The notes below the pieces were generated by a model. The model had not been told where the DNA came from. It was given only the letters and a program-made list of their open reading frames with translations, and made no database searches. Of a stretch of DNA of 49,652 nt, positions 8,711-17,957 are shown in pieces (position 1 is the first letter of the stretch; each line of letters starts with the position of its first letter). The stretch is from Flammeovirga aprica JL-4. Its GTDB lineage: Bacteria; Bacteroidota; Bacteroidia; Cytophagales; Flammeovirgaceae. Where the stretch lies: contig NZ_JABANE010000067.1 of assembly GCF_012844305.1 (NCBI RefSeq), positions 1 through 49,652 of the forward strand. The letters are read 5' to 3'. Position numbers and translations under genes: made by a program.

Positions 8711-11572
8711 TTAGTTACTTGATTTTTTGTCAGCTTCCTTTCTTTCAAGATACTCTGCTACTTTCTCAGAGTAGATAAAAGCAAATTGATCGATCAACAT
8801 CTTCTCTTTTGTTTTAGCAGGAAAACTACCTCCCCATTCATTTATATACATATCATACAACAGTTCAGAAAATGCTCTTGATGCACTTCTTATTTGGTTA
8901 TTAGTTAGATATTTATCCGATTGAAAAGACTTATGTAATGCACCTGCCACCATCGTTACAATATATTCTTGTTCTGATGGATTATCCCTTGAAGCTACTT
9001 TCATAGCATTTAATGCTAATCTAATAATCTTACTTTGTTGTGAAGAGTTTTCACTTTCTCTTTTAATAGAAACAGCTATTTCAGCCAGTTTGCTCATCGA
9101 AATCATATTTGAAAAATATTGTGGTTTTGATTCAATAAATGTTTTAATTCTTTTCTTGATACCGCCAATTAAGATTTTTGCTTTATTCTCTTTTTCCTTT
9201 GCTTCAACTCTTTTAACGTAATCACCATACAGTCGAAATAAATGATTCCGATCTCCAGAGTAAGCAAGAATATACCCGGAATTAAGATTCTTACCTACCT
9301 TTGATAATTCCCAAATGATAGAAATTTCATTAACTACGTCTTCAATTTCAGAAAGTCTTACCTTATCCCATCCAAGTTGTTTGGCGAACCTTGGAGCATT
9401 TTCATAATGAAAAATTGCCTTATGAGGACGATAAGGGGTCATGATACTTGTAACGAAACATCTTATACCAAGCTTGGAAGCAATTCGAATATTTTTACTG
9501 ATAAAATAGAACTGAGACTTTACATCTTTACCTACATCCATCAACTCATACTCATGATGTTTCTGATCTAAAATAGCCCCATTATCAACCTTGATTTTAT
9601 GATCTTCAATCTTTATGTCATCCTTTACTACTGCGATCACTTCAAGCATGTTATTCTGAAGTGGTAAGCCAAAACCCCATTCACAAAAATCTCTATATAC
9701 TGCTATATGAGCCTCCTTTTGATTTCCATTCGGGAAGTATTTTTTCCGAATCTGATTTTCAGAGATAGCGATATTAGAAATTTTTGTTTTGGGAGATGCT
9801 AAACTTAAATAAGATGGAGCTCTTCTGCTATATCCTGTAGCTTTTAAACCAAAAGCTTTGACTTCCCTATAGTTTTCTGTTGCATAAGAATTAGTCAGAA
9901 CACACCTTTCTTCTGCTTCAGGAATAAAAAGATCTTTTTCCCATAACTTATTATTAGAGTTGGGATAATCAAGATAGGTTGATATTATCTCTGAAATATC
10001 ATTAGAACTCTCATTACCTTGATGGTCTTCTTCATTTGGATTAAGTTGATCCATCATATTTTCAAGGTGTTCCTCCGCTACTTCCTCTGGATCGTCACCT
10101 ATCAAACCACTTACTACTCCTTCTGCCCATATAATAGCATAAAGCGTTTTAAGAAGGTTACTAGGTGCTTTTACATAAGATTTGAAATATTCAGTAACCT
10201 CATTTGGAGTAGATAATATCTTACCTTCTTCACTTTGAACTTCCCATTCCCAAGCATCATAAAATGGTTCATCACTTTTACTAAAAGTATCAAAGTTATT
10301 CTTCCATGCTTTTACCTTCTTTCCATTTTCATTTAAAAATAGTGTTTTCTTCAAGCACACTAATGACTTAAAAAGCTTTCCTTCATCAGAATCTACATTG
10401 GTAAACATCAGGTAAACCTTCTGTTTTTTTTCATCAAATCTAGAGTCGATATAAGATGATAGCTTTAGCTTTTCAATTAACTCTAGTAGACTTTGAAACC
10501 CATCCCCACTTGAAAAGCTAGATGCGCCATTTGAAGCCATTGATAAAAACTTATTGGAAACCCTTTCATCCTCCATCAATACATCATTCCAAATATCCTC
10601 ACTCAAAGGTTTCTTGCTGATAAAATCGAAATTGATGGTTTGGTGATCTATTTTTATAAGATTAGCTACATCTAACTCTTCACTGTCATTCGCAAAATCA
10701 ATTGATCTTTCTACTAATTCTTTATCAAATGGTTTCCCGAAAAAAATAATACCATTCCTAGTTATTCCTAGTATCTGTCTATTAGACTCCTGTAAAGCTA
10801 GTAAAACACCAAAAAGAGCTTGTTTAGATAACATCTTAAAGGGATTCTCATGCAAGGAAACGTAATTCAATTCAAGGTCCATTCCTAAGCTTTCTAGTAA
10901 ACCCTTAATGTGTAAATACATTCCTCTTACATTATGATATCCATCTGCATATCTTTTTGATTCAACCAGAGATCCATCTTCTTGTCTACTATATTGAATA
11001 GCCCCCCCCATCGAAGCTATTTTATCTGCAAACCTTGATAGCTTTTCAAAAAGGTTAGAAATACCATTAGGAAGAGTCATTTCTCTCATAGCTGATGCTA
11101 CAGATGTTCTATTTTCGGCATTAAGAGCTACATTTTGTATATCTCCCCAATAGTCATTTACCTCAGCAAAAAAAGTGGTGATCTTGAGCTTCTCATGAAG
11201 ATTATCCTGATCATCTGCTATTTCATTAAAAGCATGTAAAAGTGATCCATCAATCAATTTATTTGCATCATGTAGGAAAAAGCCTAGACAAAATACCTTT
11301 AACCAAACCTCATAATCATCATTTGATTCTTCACCTAAACCAATAATACTCTTTTCAAATACTTGAATACTAGGAAAAAGTCCTTGCAGAATATGAATAT
11401 GATAAGGCATATCATAACTATCATAAACTATCTTATCAGTCTTAAAATAGCCTTTAGCTTCTCGTATTCCATACTGTTCGATCAATGCAGGAAACAATGT
11501 CTTGAAAAGCTGATCCAACACCTGTTGTGTTTTTTCAAGAACAAACATCCCCTTGACGATTTCAAAATTCAT
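8711..11572 (-). CDS. cas10d: Cas10d, large subunit with N-terminal HD nuclease
   Basis: This 953-residue protein is the I-D signature: a Cas10-like large subunit that recognises the PAM and carries the DNA-cleaving HD nuclease. The HD set is His58/His60 in MPYHIHILQGLFP, the HD dyad His101-Asp102 in GFFLHDANK, and a distal Asp183 in LSRFADK. I see no GGDD cyclase motif, as expected for Cas10d. The C-terminal 150 residues are helical and lysine-rich and correspond to the small-subunit-like part. In-frame ATGs at 9106 and 9097 would give a separate product of about 130 residues, comparable with Cas11d made by internal initiation in known I-D systems. It is 12 bases after cas6. Confidence 0.93.
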   Translation of the reverse strand: MNFEIVKGMFVLEKTQQVLDQLFKTLFPALIEQYGIREAKGYFKTDKIVYDSYDMPYHIHILQGLFPSIQVFEKSIIGLGEESNDDYEVWLKVFCLGFFLHDANKLIDGSLLHAFNEIADDQDNLHEKLKITTFFAEVNDYWGDIQNVALNAENRTSVASAMREMTLPNGISNLFEKLSRFADKIASMGGAIQYSRQEDGSLVESKRYADGYHNVRGMYLHIKGLLESLGMDLELNYVSLHENPFKMLSKQALFGVLLALQESNRQILGITRNGIIFFGKPFDKELVERSIDFANDSEELDVANLIKIDHQTINFDFISKKPLSEDIWNDVLMEDERVSNKFLSMASNGASSFSSGDGFQSLLELIEKLKLSSYIDSRFDEKKQKVYLMFTNVDSDEGKLFKSLVCLKKTLFLNENGKKVKAWKNNFDTFSKSDEPFYDAWEWEVQSEEGKILSTPNEVTEYFKSYVKAPSNLLKTLYAIIWAEGVVSGLIGDDPEEVAEEHLENMMDQLNPNEEDHQGNESSNDISEIISTYLDYPNSNNKLWEKDLFIPEAEERCVLTNSYATENYREVKAFGLKATGYSRRAPSYLSLASPKTKISNIAISENQIRKKYFPNGNQKEAHIAVYRDFCEWGFGLPLQNNMLEVIAVVKDDIKIEDHKIKVDNGAILDQKHHEYELMDVGKDVKSQFYFISKNIRIASKLGIRCFVTSIMTPYRPHKAIFHYENAPRFAKQLGWDKVRLSEIEDVVNEISIIWELSKVGKNLNSGYILAYSGDRNHLFRLYGDYVKRVEAKEKENKAKILIGGIKKRIKTFIESKPQYFSNMISMSKLAEIAVSIKRESENSSQQSKIIRLALNAMKVASRDNPSEQEYIVTMVAGALHKSFQSDKYLTNNQIRSASRAFSELLYDMYINEWGGSFPAKTKEKMLIDQFAFIYSEKVAEYLERKEADKKSSN

Positions 11573-11584
11573 TTTTTTATAATG

Positions 11585-12376
11585 TTAGTTTTGTAATACA
11601 TCTAAATAACCAAATCCTCTTGCTGTATTCTCCATAAACCCTCCATAATAAATAAGCTTTTGAATAGGTATTGGAGCGACTAACTCAAAATCATATTCAT
11701 AACCTTTTATCCCCACTGCCTTTTCACTACTTGAAGGAGTAAAGTATAAACGTTTTTCTTTTATCTTATTTCCAATTAAAGAGAATCGCAGGTCTTCTAT
11801 GCCTTCTTCCATCCCCTCATCTTTCACTCCAAACTGATAAAGAATATCTGTCTTTCTTAAAAAGTGATCTTGAAGCTTTTCAATAAAAATTGGTTCATTA
11901 GGTCGAATAACTCTGCCTTTTTTCTCATCTTTTTTCTTTTCTGATAACGAAGAAGGTGAACGTAACTTATATTTCATTTTATTTGAGAAATGAGGAACCT
12001 TCATATTTTTCTCTCCAACAATTTTGAAAACTTTAGTTCCATATTTATCGGCTAAATAAAAGGTCTCTTCTAGCAAAATAGCTTTGTTAAAAGCCTTCGA
12101 CAGATTAGGATCATAAAATCTAACATCCAGAACATACTCATATCCTTTCACTTGAATACAATGTTCCAATGTAGAATAATTAAGAGGCCTTAGCCTCGCT
12201 ATAAATAGTTTAGCTGAATGACCATTTCCATATTTGATTCCACCTTTATGAAGTTTTTTTCCTAATTCAGGATCAACCTCTGAAATCTTCTTATTGACAA
12301 TATTCCCAATAACTGTAGGGAAATTATAAGTCAATTTGGCATTTTCCGTAATGCACCGAAGTTTTAGTTGTTTATG
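11585..12376 (-). CDS. cas6: Cas6 crRNA-processing endoribonuclease
   Basis: From the ATG at 12376 the protein has 263 residues and starts MHKQLKLRCITENAKLTYNF, the usual first strand of a Cas6 RAMP fold. A GTG at 12430 would add 18 residues with no family support. The C-terminal glycine-rich loop GGFMENTARGFGYLDVL (245-261) is the diagnostic Cas6 motif. It should cut the pre-crRNA at the base of the 6-bp repeat hairpin. It is the first gene of the cas operon after a 132-base non-coding gap that contains a perfect palindrome. Confidence 0.93.
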   Translation of the reverse strand, partial: HKQLKLRCITENAKLTYNFPTVIGNIVNKKISEVDPELGKKLHKGGIKYGNGHSAKLFIARLRPLNYSTLEHCIQVKGYEYVLDVRFYDPNLSKAFNKAILLEETFYLADKYGTKVFKIVGEKNMKVPHFSNKMKYKLRSPSSLSEKKKDEKKGRVIRPNEPIFIEKLQDHFLRKTDILYQFGVKDEGMEEGIEDLRFSLIGNKIKEKRLYFTPSSSEKAVGIKGYEYDFELVAPIPIQKLIYYGGFMENTARGFGYLDVLQN

Positions 12377-12434
12377 CATTATATATTTTGTTATTGATAT
12401 GCTAATCTCATTTTTAAAAGGGTAAAACACAATA

Positions 12435-12452
12435 AAAACACCTTGGCGTTTT
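12435..12452 (-). terminator. weak hairpin between WYL gene and cas6
   Basis: On the minus strand AAAACGCC-AA-GGTGTTTT can fold with one G-T pair and is followed by TTATTGTGTTTT. It could attenuate read-through from the WYL gene into cas6. The loop is very tight, so this is a weak call. Confidence 0.3.
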
Positions 12453-12474
12453 GTTGATTTAAAATAATAATCCT

Positions 12475-12499
12475 CTTATTCTCCATAATGGAGAATAAG
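12475..12499. promoter_or_regulatory. perfect 11-bp palindrome upstream of cas operon, candidate operator
   Basis: CTTATTCTCCA (12475-12485) and its exact complement TGGAGAATAAG (12489-12499) are separated by three bases. It lies just after the stop codon of the WYL regulator and about 100 bases before the cas6 ATG. It is not followed by a T tract in the minus direction, so an operator is more likely than a terminator. The WYL regulator next door is the natural candidate to bind it, but that is inferred from position alone. Confidence 0.5.
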
Positions 12500-12508
12500 T
12501 ATGTAATT

Positions 12509-13270
12509 TCATGAATAATAAGATCTCTTTACTTCTTCTTGAACATGAAGAAGTAGTGATTTTGGCTTTATATCCTTCACATGACCAGGTATCCCAAGAA
12601 TAAATCTTCCTACCCCATTATAACTAAATACTTCACCTTCATATTTATAAATGAAATTATCATTTCTTGTATTGATTTCAGTAAGGTATTGTCCGCTTTC
12701 AGGATATGTCTCCCTCATCAATTGATATCCTAGTGTTGTCAATAAAAAAGAGATTTTTCTTACCTCATTAGAAGCTGTTCCAAAAATATCACATTGAACA
12801 GATAGATGTCTGTCTTTATTGTACCTAGGCCTTGTGGTAATCTCAATAGATCTAGCTCTACTTAATTTAAACTGTTTCAATTGATGATCTTTAAGATCAA
12901 AACACCATAACCGCCTGTTTCGATCAAATAAAGAAATTGGTTCCACTTTAAAGTCACCTGTATAACCTTTAGAATTTTGATATGCTATTAAGTTTACACA
13001 CTTATCATCAATAATTGCTTCTTTTATTTGGTCAACTTTTACTAAATCATCACTACTTAAATCAAACAGTCCTAAAAGTTCCTCTTGTCTTATTCTCCAA
13101 TGTCCTGGTTTTACTTTTATTACTTCAATATCTGCTTTTATCAATGAAGTTAAGTTTTTATATATACCTTTATCCTTCATTTCCAGTACCTCCTCTAATT
13201 CTTGTAAAGAAACACCCTCTTCTCTTGAAAGTAATTGTAATAGCTTAATTATATTTTTTACATCTGCCAT
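12509..13270 (-). CDS. HTH-WYL transcriptional regulator of the CRISPR locus
   Basis: This 253-residue protein has an N-terminal winged-helix segment (about 1-65, IIKLLQLLSREEGVSLQEL then KGIYKNLTSLIKADIEV). A WYL-type domain follows at about 85-160: IAYQNSKGYTGDFKVEPISL, WCFDLKDHQLKQFKLSRARSIEI. WYL domains bind nucleic acid or nucleotide ligands and often regulate CRISPR-Cas and other defence loci. It is the first gene of the minus-strand locus and directly precedes the palindrome and cas6. A TAACTTTG on the minus strand at 13463-13456 fits the Bacteroidota -7 consensus and may be its promoter, without a clear -33 box. Confidence 0.85.
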   Translation of the reverse strand: MADVKNIIKLLQLLSREEGVSLQELEEVLEMKDKGIYKNLTSLIKADIEVIKVKPGHWRIRQEELLGLFDLSSDDLVKVDQIKEAIIDDKCVNLIAYQNSKGYTGDFKVEPISLFDRNRRLWCFDLKDHQLKQFKLSRARSIEITTRPRYNKDRHLSVQCDIFGTASNEVRKISFLLTTLGYQLMRETYPESGQYLTEINTRNDNFIYKYEGEVFSYNGVGRFILGIPGHVKDIKPKSLLLHVQEEVKRSYYS

Positions 13271-13504
13271 AAGTTTATACTAAAAAATAAGACACTAATA
13301 GTTCTACTCATCATTGACTGTTACCTCAATTTAATAAATAAAATATAGTTGTTTTAAAAACGATTTTACACTTTGTTAACATATATTACCGATAGAAAAA
13401 TCTATTTCAAATAGACATTTTTAAATGTCTTTTACAGATAAAAAACTATTATGTACAAAGTTAATTTAGAGTCAATTTTTCATCTAATATTCAAGATATA
13501 AAAA

Positions 13505-13538
13505 ATGGATAGGCTTTTTTAGTGTCTAACCTATCCAT
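13505..13538 (-). terminator. terminator of the 13562-13771 gene
   Basis: A perfect 9-bp stem (ATGGATAGG 13505-13513 with CCTATCCAT 13530-13538) is followed on the minus strand by TTTTTTATAT. It stands 24 bases after the stop codon of the small coiled-coil gene and isolates the CRISPR locus from plasmid-core transcription. Confidence 0.75.
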
Positions 13539-13561
13539 ATTTTCATTTGTCCCCACAAATA

Positions 13562-13771
13562 TTATACATCAAGCTTACTTTTAAATAAACTAATTAGTTC
13601 CTTATACTCGTCTCTTTCTTTTTTGAGTGATTTGATTTTCTTTTTCAGCTTTTTGTTTTCAGCTTGTAATTCTTCATAATCCCCACCTTTCCCAAGTTTG
13701 CTTTTTACATCATAATAGTACTGTTTGTCCTCTTCCTCTGCATTTTCTAAACTTACTTTTAAATACCTCAA
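13562..13771 (-). CDS. small coiled-coil protein
   Basis: The 69-residue product is highly charged. Residues 30-65 (YEELQAENKKLKKKIKSLKK and on) have heptad spacing of leucine and isoleucine, a good short coiled coil. There is no signal peptide or membrane segment. It lies 34 bases downstream of the next small gene and has its own terminator, so these may form one transcript downstream of rep. No function is known to me; a dimerising accessory factor or antitoxin-like protein is possible but unsupported. Confidence 0.6.
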   Translation of the reverse strand: MRYLKVSLENAEEEDKQYYYDVKSKLGKGGDYEELQAENKKLKKKIKSLKKERDEYKELISLFKSKLDV

Positions 13772-13805
13772 GAAAACTTCATCGCTATCACCTTGAGATT
13801 ACTCA

Positions 13806-14078
13806 TTAAGAAAACGGATAAGAAAATTTGCTGTTTGTAAATACATTATCATCTACAGGAATTTTAATTGTATATTCATTTTTATAAAGTATAGTAGTAG
13901 TTATACTATATCCCCCTCCACCACATGAGTCTATCTTAATATCTAATTTTGGTATTATCTCTGTTGAATGTTTTCCTATATTCCTTGAAAGTTTGAGCTC
14001 ATATAAATACCCTCCAAAAGGAGCTTTTTCATTCTCCCCTAAAAGAACAAAGAAATTATCTTTCTCGTAAAATTTCAT
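13806..14078 (-). CDS. hypothetical protein, 90 aa
   Basis: A short, beta-strand-rich protein beginning MKFYEKDNFFVLLGENEKAP, with a Gly-rich centre (SCGGGGYSI near 51-59) and no membrane segment. I do not recognise it. It lies 78 bases downstream of the replication initiator gene on the same strand and ahead of the coiled-coil gene, so it may be co-transcribed with rep. Confidence 0.6.
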   Translation of the reverse strand: MKFYEKDNFFVLLGENEKAPFGGYLYELKLSRNIGKHSTEIIPKLDIKIDSCGGGGYSITTTILYKNEYTIKIPVDDNVFTNSKFSYPFS

Positions 14079-14156
14079 ACTTATAATACACAGTTTTATA
14101 AAAAAATACTGAGCTCTAGGAGCTCACTAACATAGTTCAAAAATTCACTCAGATCT

Positions 14157-15488
14157 CTACTCCCCCCACTCTCTAATCATCTTATTAAAGCTATTTCTAT
14201 TCGGGAACATTTCATTGTTTCTGATCGCATTTTTCAAGTCTTTGAGTTCCTTTCTCAGTGGTCTAAGAATCTGATCATTCTCCAGCGTAGCCACAAAATC
14301 TTTCAAGGCCATATCAATCACCTTATTGCCAATGCCTACCGCTTTCATTTCCTTAAAGAAGAAAGAAAGTTCTTCATTGAGTACCTCCACATACACCTGA
14401 TGCCACTCACCGTACTTCTTAGTAGAGAAATCATACTCCCCAAAGTAATTCAGTTTTTTAGCCAGTTTACTCGAAAGCTCTGCAAATAGTTGCTTGTCAT
14501 TACCGTATTGAGGGCATTCTATCACAACCGGAACAAACTTGCCTGCAGGTGTTTTTGCAGTTTCATTTTGACTACTTCCCATTGGAGCGTTTTCCATTTG
14601 GGGAATCTCCATCTGATGAGCCGTAATATCAATCACCTCAGACTGTTCTTTCAAAAGCACGTTGATCGTCGCTTCAATAATATTCTCAGGAAGTTTTAAA
14701 TCCCTCATAGATGCAATCTTTTGTCGGTTGACTGCATTCAAGGCCTCTTCTCCCCCATCAGTATTGGCGGTAGTATCTTTAGCTATAATTATCTTCTTCC
14801 TAAACTTAAAAAGAATATGCGTATACTTTCTACCACTTTTACGAACAGGTGTATAAGAAAGGTGAATATCCGAATGTTCATCGATGCCATTTACAGCAGG
14901 TTCCAAAACAGAGTTTTTGAAAGTATTAAAAACATTATATGATTTTCGATCTGCAACACCCAAAATAGATTTCAACTCATTTAGCTCTACTAAACGTTCT
15001 GTATACTTTCCTACACCACCAATCAAGTAGTCATAAAGTCTTACCGCATGAGGTGAACGTATATCCTTCAAATTACCAAAAAGGTAAAGCGTGTAATTTG
15101 AAGTAGGTCCTAAAAAACTTTTGAAAGTGCGGTTAAACTTAAAAGATACTTTCGTCTTATTGATTTCTATGGTATCAAAAAGTGCAATGTATTTTCTATT
15201 GAAGTCATTTGCTTCGTAATCAGCATCATTGATCCCACTCCCTTGTCTCACTTTTGCAGAAGACAACTCATCACATGCCTGATCAATATTTTTAATATCT
15301 TTTCCACCTGGAGCTCTTCCCAAAAAATCAGCAACTCTAAACTCCAGTGTTTCATCAAGATCTTGTTCTTTCAACGTAAAAGAGAAAAATAACAACTTCT
15401 GAGCAATTAGACTCAAGGTTGTTTTTTGATGTGCCTTTACCAAGGTATTATGACGCTTTACCCAAACTTTGGTCAAAAGATTATCCAT
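14157..15488 (-). CDS. Rep_3-family plasmid replication initiator
   Basis: This 443-residue protein has the two-winged-helix layout of iteron-binding initiators in its first 230 residues. The start TKVWVKRHNTLVKAHQKTT with SLIAQKLLFFSF matches the Rep_3 opening (residues retained through a first helix and LxxxAQKLLxxxI). A second winged helix follows around SPHAVRLYDYLIGGVGKYTE and ELKSILGVADRKSYNVFNTF, ending in the YTHILFKFRKK strand. The remaining 210 residues form a Bacteroidota-type C-terminal extension with no motif I know. It is transcribed away from the iteron field at 15691-16819 and opposite to parA, the classic origin arrangement. Rep probably also represses itself through iterons nearest its promoter. 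Confidence 0.85.
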   Translation of the reverse strand: MDNLLTKVWVKRHNTLVKAHQKTTLSLIAQKLLFFSFTLKEQDLDETLEFRVADFLGRAPGGKDIKNIDQACDELSSAKVRQGSGINDADYEANDFNRKYIALFDTIEINKTKVSFKFNRTFKSFLGPTSNYTLYLFGNLKDIRSPHAVRLYDYLIGGVGKYTERLVELNELKSILGVADRKSYNVFNTFKNSVLEPAVNGIDEHSDIHLSYTPVRKSGRKYTHILFKFRKKIIIAKDTTANTDGGEEALNAVNRQKIASMRDLKLPENIIEATINVLLKEQSEVIDITAHQMEIPQMENAPMGSSQNETAKTPAGKFVPVVIECPQYGNDKQLFAELSSKLAKKLNYFGEYDFSTKKYGEWHQVYVEVLNEELSFFFKEMKAVGIGNKVIDMALKDFVATLENDQILRPLRKELKDLKNAIRNNEMFPNRNSFNKMIREWGE

Positions 15489-15670
15489 CGCTTTCTACTT
15501 TTAAGAGTTGTTCTTGATAATGAAACTGTACTACAATATTATTTTGTGGAGCTGTAAAACTGCTTGTCTTCATTTAAAATTAAACCGCTAAGAAAAAGTA
15601 AATACAAGCAGAAGTCCATTACATATTTACGGACTTTTATTAGTAATTACAACGATTTCACCTAAAAACA

Positions 15671-16819
15671 TCGGACTTTTACTTGTATCTATGGTCTTCT
15701 TACTAGTATTAATCAGGTAACCTCCTTGTATTTAGGATTCGTTATATTTTGGTTTTGATTGTTATTTCTTAAATAAGGAGTTCTGTTTCAAGGTTTAAAC
15801 AATCTATGAAAGTACAATCCAAACTTCTATTCAAAATAATGGTCTAACTACTAGTATTTTGTGCAACCTCCTATGCTTTTATGTAAAGTTCTCTCATTAG
15901 ACTAATCTCTTCACCTTGTATTACCATGGTCTATCTACTTGTGTTTAATAACATAAAACTCTATTTATCAGAAACTTAGATTAAGTACGTTAATAATGAC
16001 CCAAATAACTAAGATAAAAAATGAGATAACATTTCACTTAAATTTATGGTCTAATTACTAGGATTGTGTGCAACTTCCTATGCTTTTGTGCAGAATACTT
16101 GTATTTGATTGGTCTAACTACTAGTATCGAGAGAGTAACCTCCTTGTATTATTATGGTCTAAGTACTTGTTCAAAGTGTTATAATTGTCTATTTATCAGA
16201 TGGTTACGACCTACTATAAATAATAAAGTATTTAATAAGTAAAATAAAGAATCTATTATTTCTTCTCTTTTTTTGATTGATTTAGTTAAAGCTTTTGTGT
16301 TGTAAGTAGTATTACCAGCAAAACTTTATACTTATCAATCTTAAAAATAAAGATTAAAACAAAATTAATCACTTTTTGTGGTCTATCTACTAGTATTAAG
16401 AGTAACCTCCTTGTATTTATCTCATTGATGCACATTATTTATGGTCTAACTACTTGTATTATAGTATTTCCAACTGATTCAACAGTGGTCTAATTACTAG
16501 TATTTGCATTTTGACTAGGATTTTGGTTACAATTTTAATTTTGGAATGATTAATTTCAGTATCTAATGATGGTAATATTACTAGGATCTGTTCTAAAGCA
16601 TAGTAGAAGTCCGTTAACAATGTACAAAAGCTGTGAATAGCTATAGAATAATAATGTATTGAGGCTAGATTAATGGTCTATCTACTAGGATTAACGTTAC
16701 TAGTTATGGTCTAATCACTTGTATTCTTAGTATTTAGCTTCATTATGAAGCATATTTGATGTTTTTGAGTGTAACCTCCTTGTATTTAAAATATAAACTA
16801 TGGTCTAACTACTAGCATT
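15671..16819 (+). repeat. iteron field: plasmid origin of replication
   Basis: Thirteen direct copies of a 20-bp iteron, consensus ATGGTCTAACTACTAGTATT, start at 15691, 15839, 15926, 16046, 16109, 16154, 16378, 16441, 16485, 16569 (degenerate), 16673, 16706 and 16800. A second form, GTAACCTCCTTGTATTTA, is exact or nearly so at 15717, 16135, 16402 and 16771 and diverged at about 15862 and 16069 (GCAACNTCCTATGC). The two forms share the right half (CTNCTTGTATT). Form 2 often follows form 1 by 23-26 bp. A related GGACTTTTACTTGTATCT is at 15673. TCTATTTATCAGA occurs at about 15960 and 16188. All iterons have one orientation. No consensus DnaA box (TTATNCACA) is visible. The field fills the gap between rep and parA and is where Rep should bind. 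Confidence 0.9.
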
Positions 16820-17003
16820 TAGCTATCAATTGATGGTTTAGATCATCAAAAGATTTAATATTTTGTAGTTGAAATAGTCGAATAATAACCCACTTTAGAC
16901 TAAATATTTTGTCAAAAATATATTTAAAACAAAAAAAATAGTCTAATTCTTTTCAATTACACAAAAATGTTTGTACAATTGTATCGAACTAAAAGATAAT
17001 ACA

Positions 17004-17954
17004 ATGGTCAATGAGAAAAGAATCATTTCATTCTTGAAGAAGAATGACTTTTTAAAACACTCGAAGCTGGAGCAAATGGCAGGACTTTCTCAAGGTCTTA
17101 TCTCAGCTGTTCTTGCAGGAAGAAAAAGTTTTTCAGATGCACATCTGGAAAAACTATATGCTGTATTAAAGAATTTTGGAATTGATAATATTCTGAATAG
17201 TACAGTTATTTCTGTCATGAACAACAAAGGTGGAGTAGCCAAAACAACAACAACGTTGAACTTAGGTACTGCACTTGCTAGAAGTGGAAAAAAAGTATTG
17301 CTTATTGACCTTGACCCTCAGGGTAACTTATCACAATGTTTGGGAATAGACGAGCCAGTGCGTGAGTTGAAGTCGCTTTTGATTGAAGATGCAGAGCTAG
17401 GAGATGTGAAGTTGAAAATTGAAGACAACCTGACGTTGATTCCTTCTTCTATTAAATTGGATGAAGTGACTATCCGAATGAATCAAGATAGAACAATTCC
17501 TAATTCTGTTCTACGTCAGAAACTGGCACAAGAAGAAGAGGAGTTTGATTATATTTTTATTGATCTTCCACCCAACTTATCTGTACTGAATTATGTAGCT
17601 TTGGAAGCATCTGAAAGTGTGATCATTCCGGTAGAACCAGGTAAGTTAGCGTACAATGGTTTGGATGGTGCCAAGTTGGTCATTGATCAGATCAACAGAA
17701 TGAATTCTTCCAATCCTTTACAGATTTTAGGGGTATTGATTATTAAAGCAGCACCTAATGAAAAAATCTACAAAGGATACGTACCAGCCATACGTGCAGA
17801 GGAAGTGGTTTTCAAAACTGAAATTCCGGTAGATGCTCACCTCAAACAATCCATTGAGCTGACGCAGAATGTTTTTGATTACGCACCAAAAAGTAAGGCA
17901 GCTAAAGCTTACAAGGATTTAGCAAAAGAAGTTATGTCACTCAAAAAGAACTAA
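17004..17954 (+). CDS. parA: ParA partition ATPase with N-terminal HTH
   Basis: From the ATG at 17004 the protein has 316 residues; a TTG at 16971 is a weaker alternative. Residues 1-65 form an HTH region (KLEQMAGLSQGLISAVLAGR), typical of type Ia ParA proteins that also repress their own operon. The deviant Walker A box KGGVAKTT (75-82) with its signature lysine, IDLDPQGNLS (101-110), and FIDLPPNLSVLNYVALEAS complete the ParA ATPase. It pairs with parB three bases downstream. Together they segregate the plasmid; the HTH may act on sequences between the last iteron (16819) and the start codon. Confidence 0.95.
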   Translation: MVNEKRIISFLKKNDFLKHSKLEQMAGLSQGLISAVLAGRKSFSDAHLEKLYAVLKNFGIDNILNSTVISVMNNKGGVAKTTTTLNLGTALARSGKKVLLIDLDPQGNLSQCLGIDEPVRELKSLLIEDAELGDVKLKIEDNLTLIPSSIKLDEVTIRMNQDRTIPNSVLRQKLAQEEEEFDYIFIDLPPNLSVLNYVALEASESVIIPVEPGKLAYNGLDGAKLVIDQINRMNSSNPLQILGVLIIKAAPNEKIYKGYVPAIRAEEVVFKTEIPVDAHLKQSIELTQNVFDYAPKSKAAKAYKDLAKEVMSLKKN

Positions 17955-17957
17955 GCC

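Noticed and set aside
3352..12430. Assignment of the locus to subtype I-B
   Set aside because: The helicase has no HD domain, the large subunit has it, and the Cas5 and Cas7 proteins match Csc1 and Csc2 patterns, all pointing to I-D.
16971..17003. TTG start for ParA giving 11 extra residues
   Set aside because: The ATG at 17004 gives the usual HTH start, and the extra residues have no family support.
15489..17003. Search for DnaA boxes in the origin
   Set aside because: No TTATNCACA or close match was seen; the TCTATTTATCAGA pair is not a convincing DnaA site.
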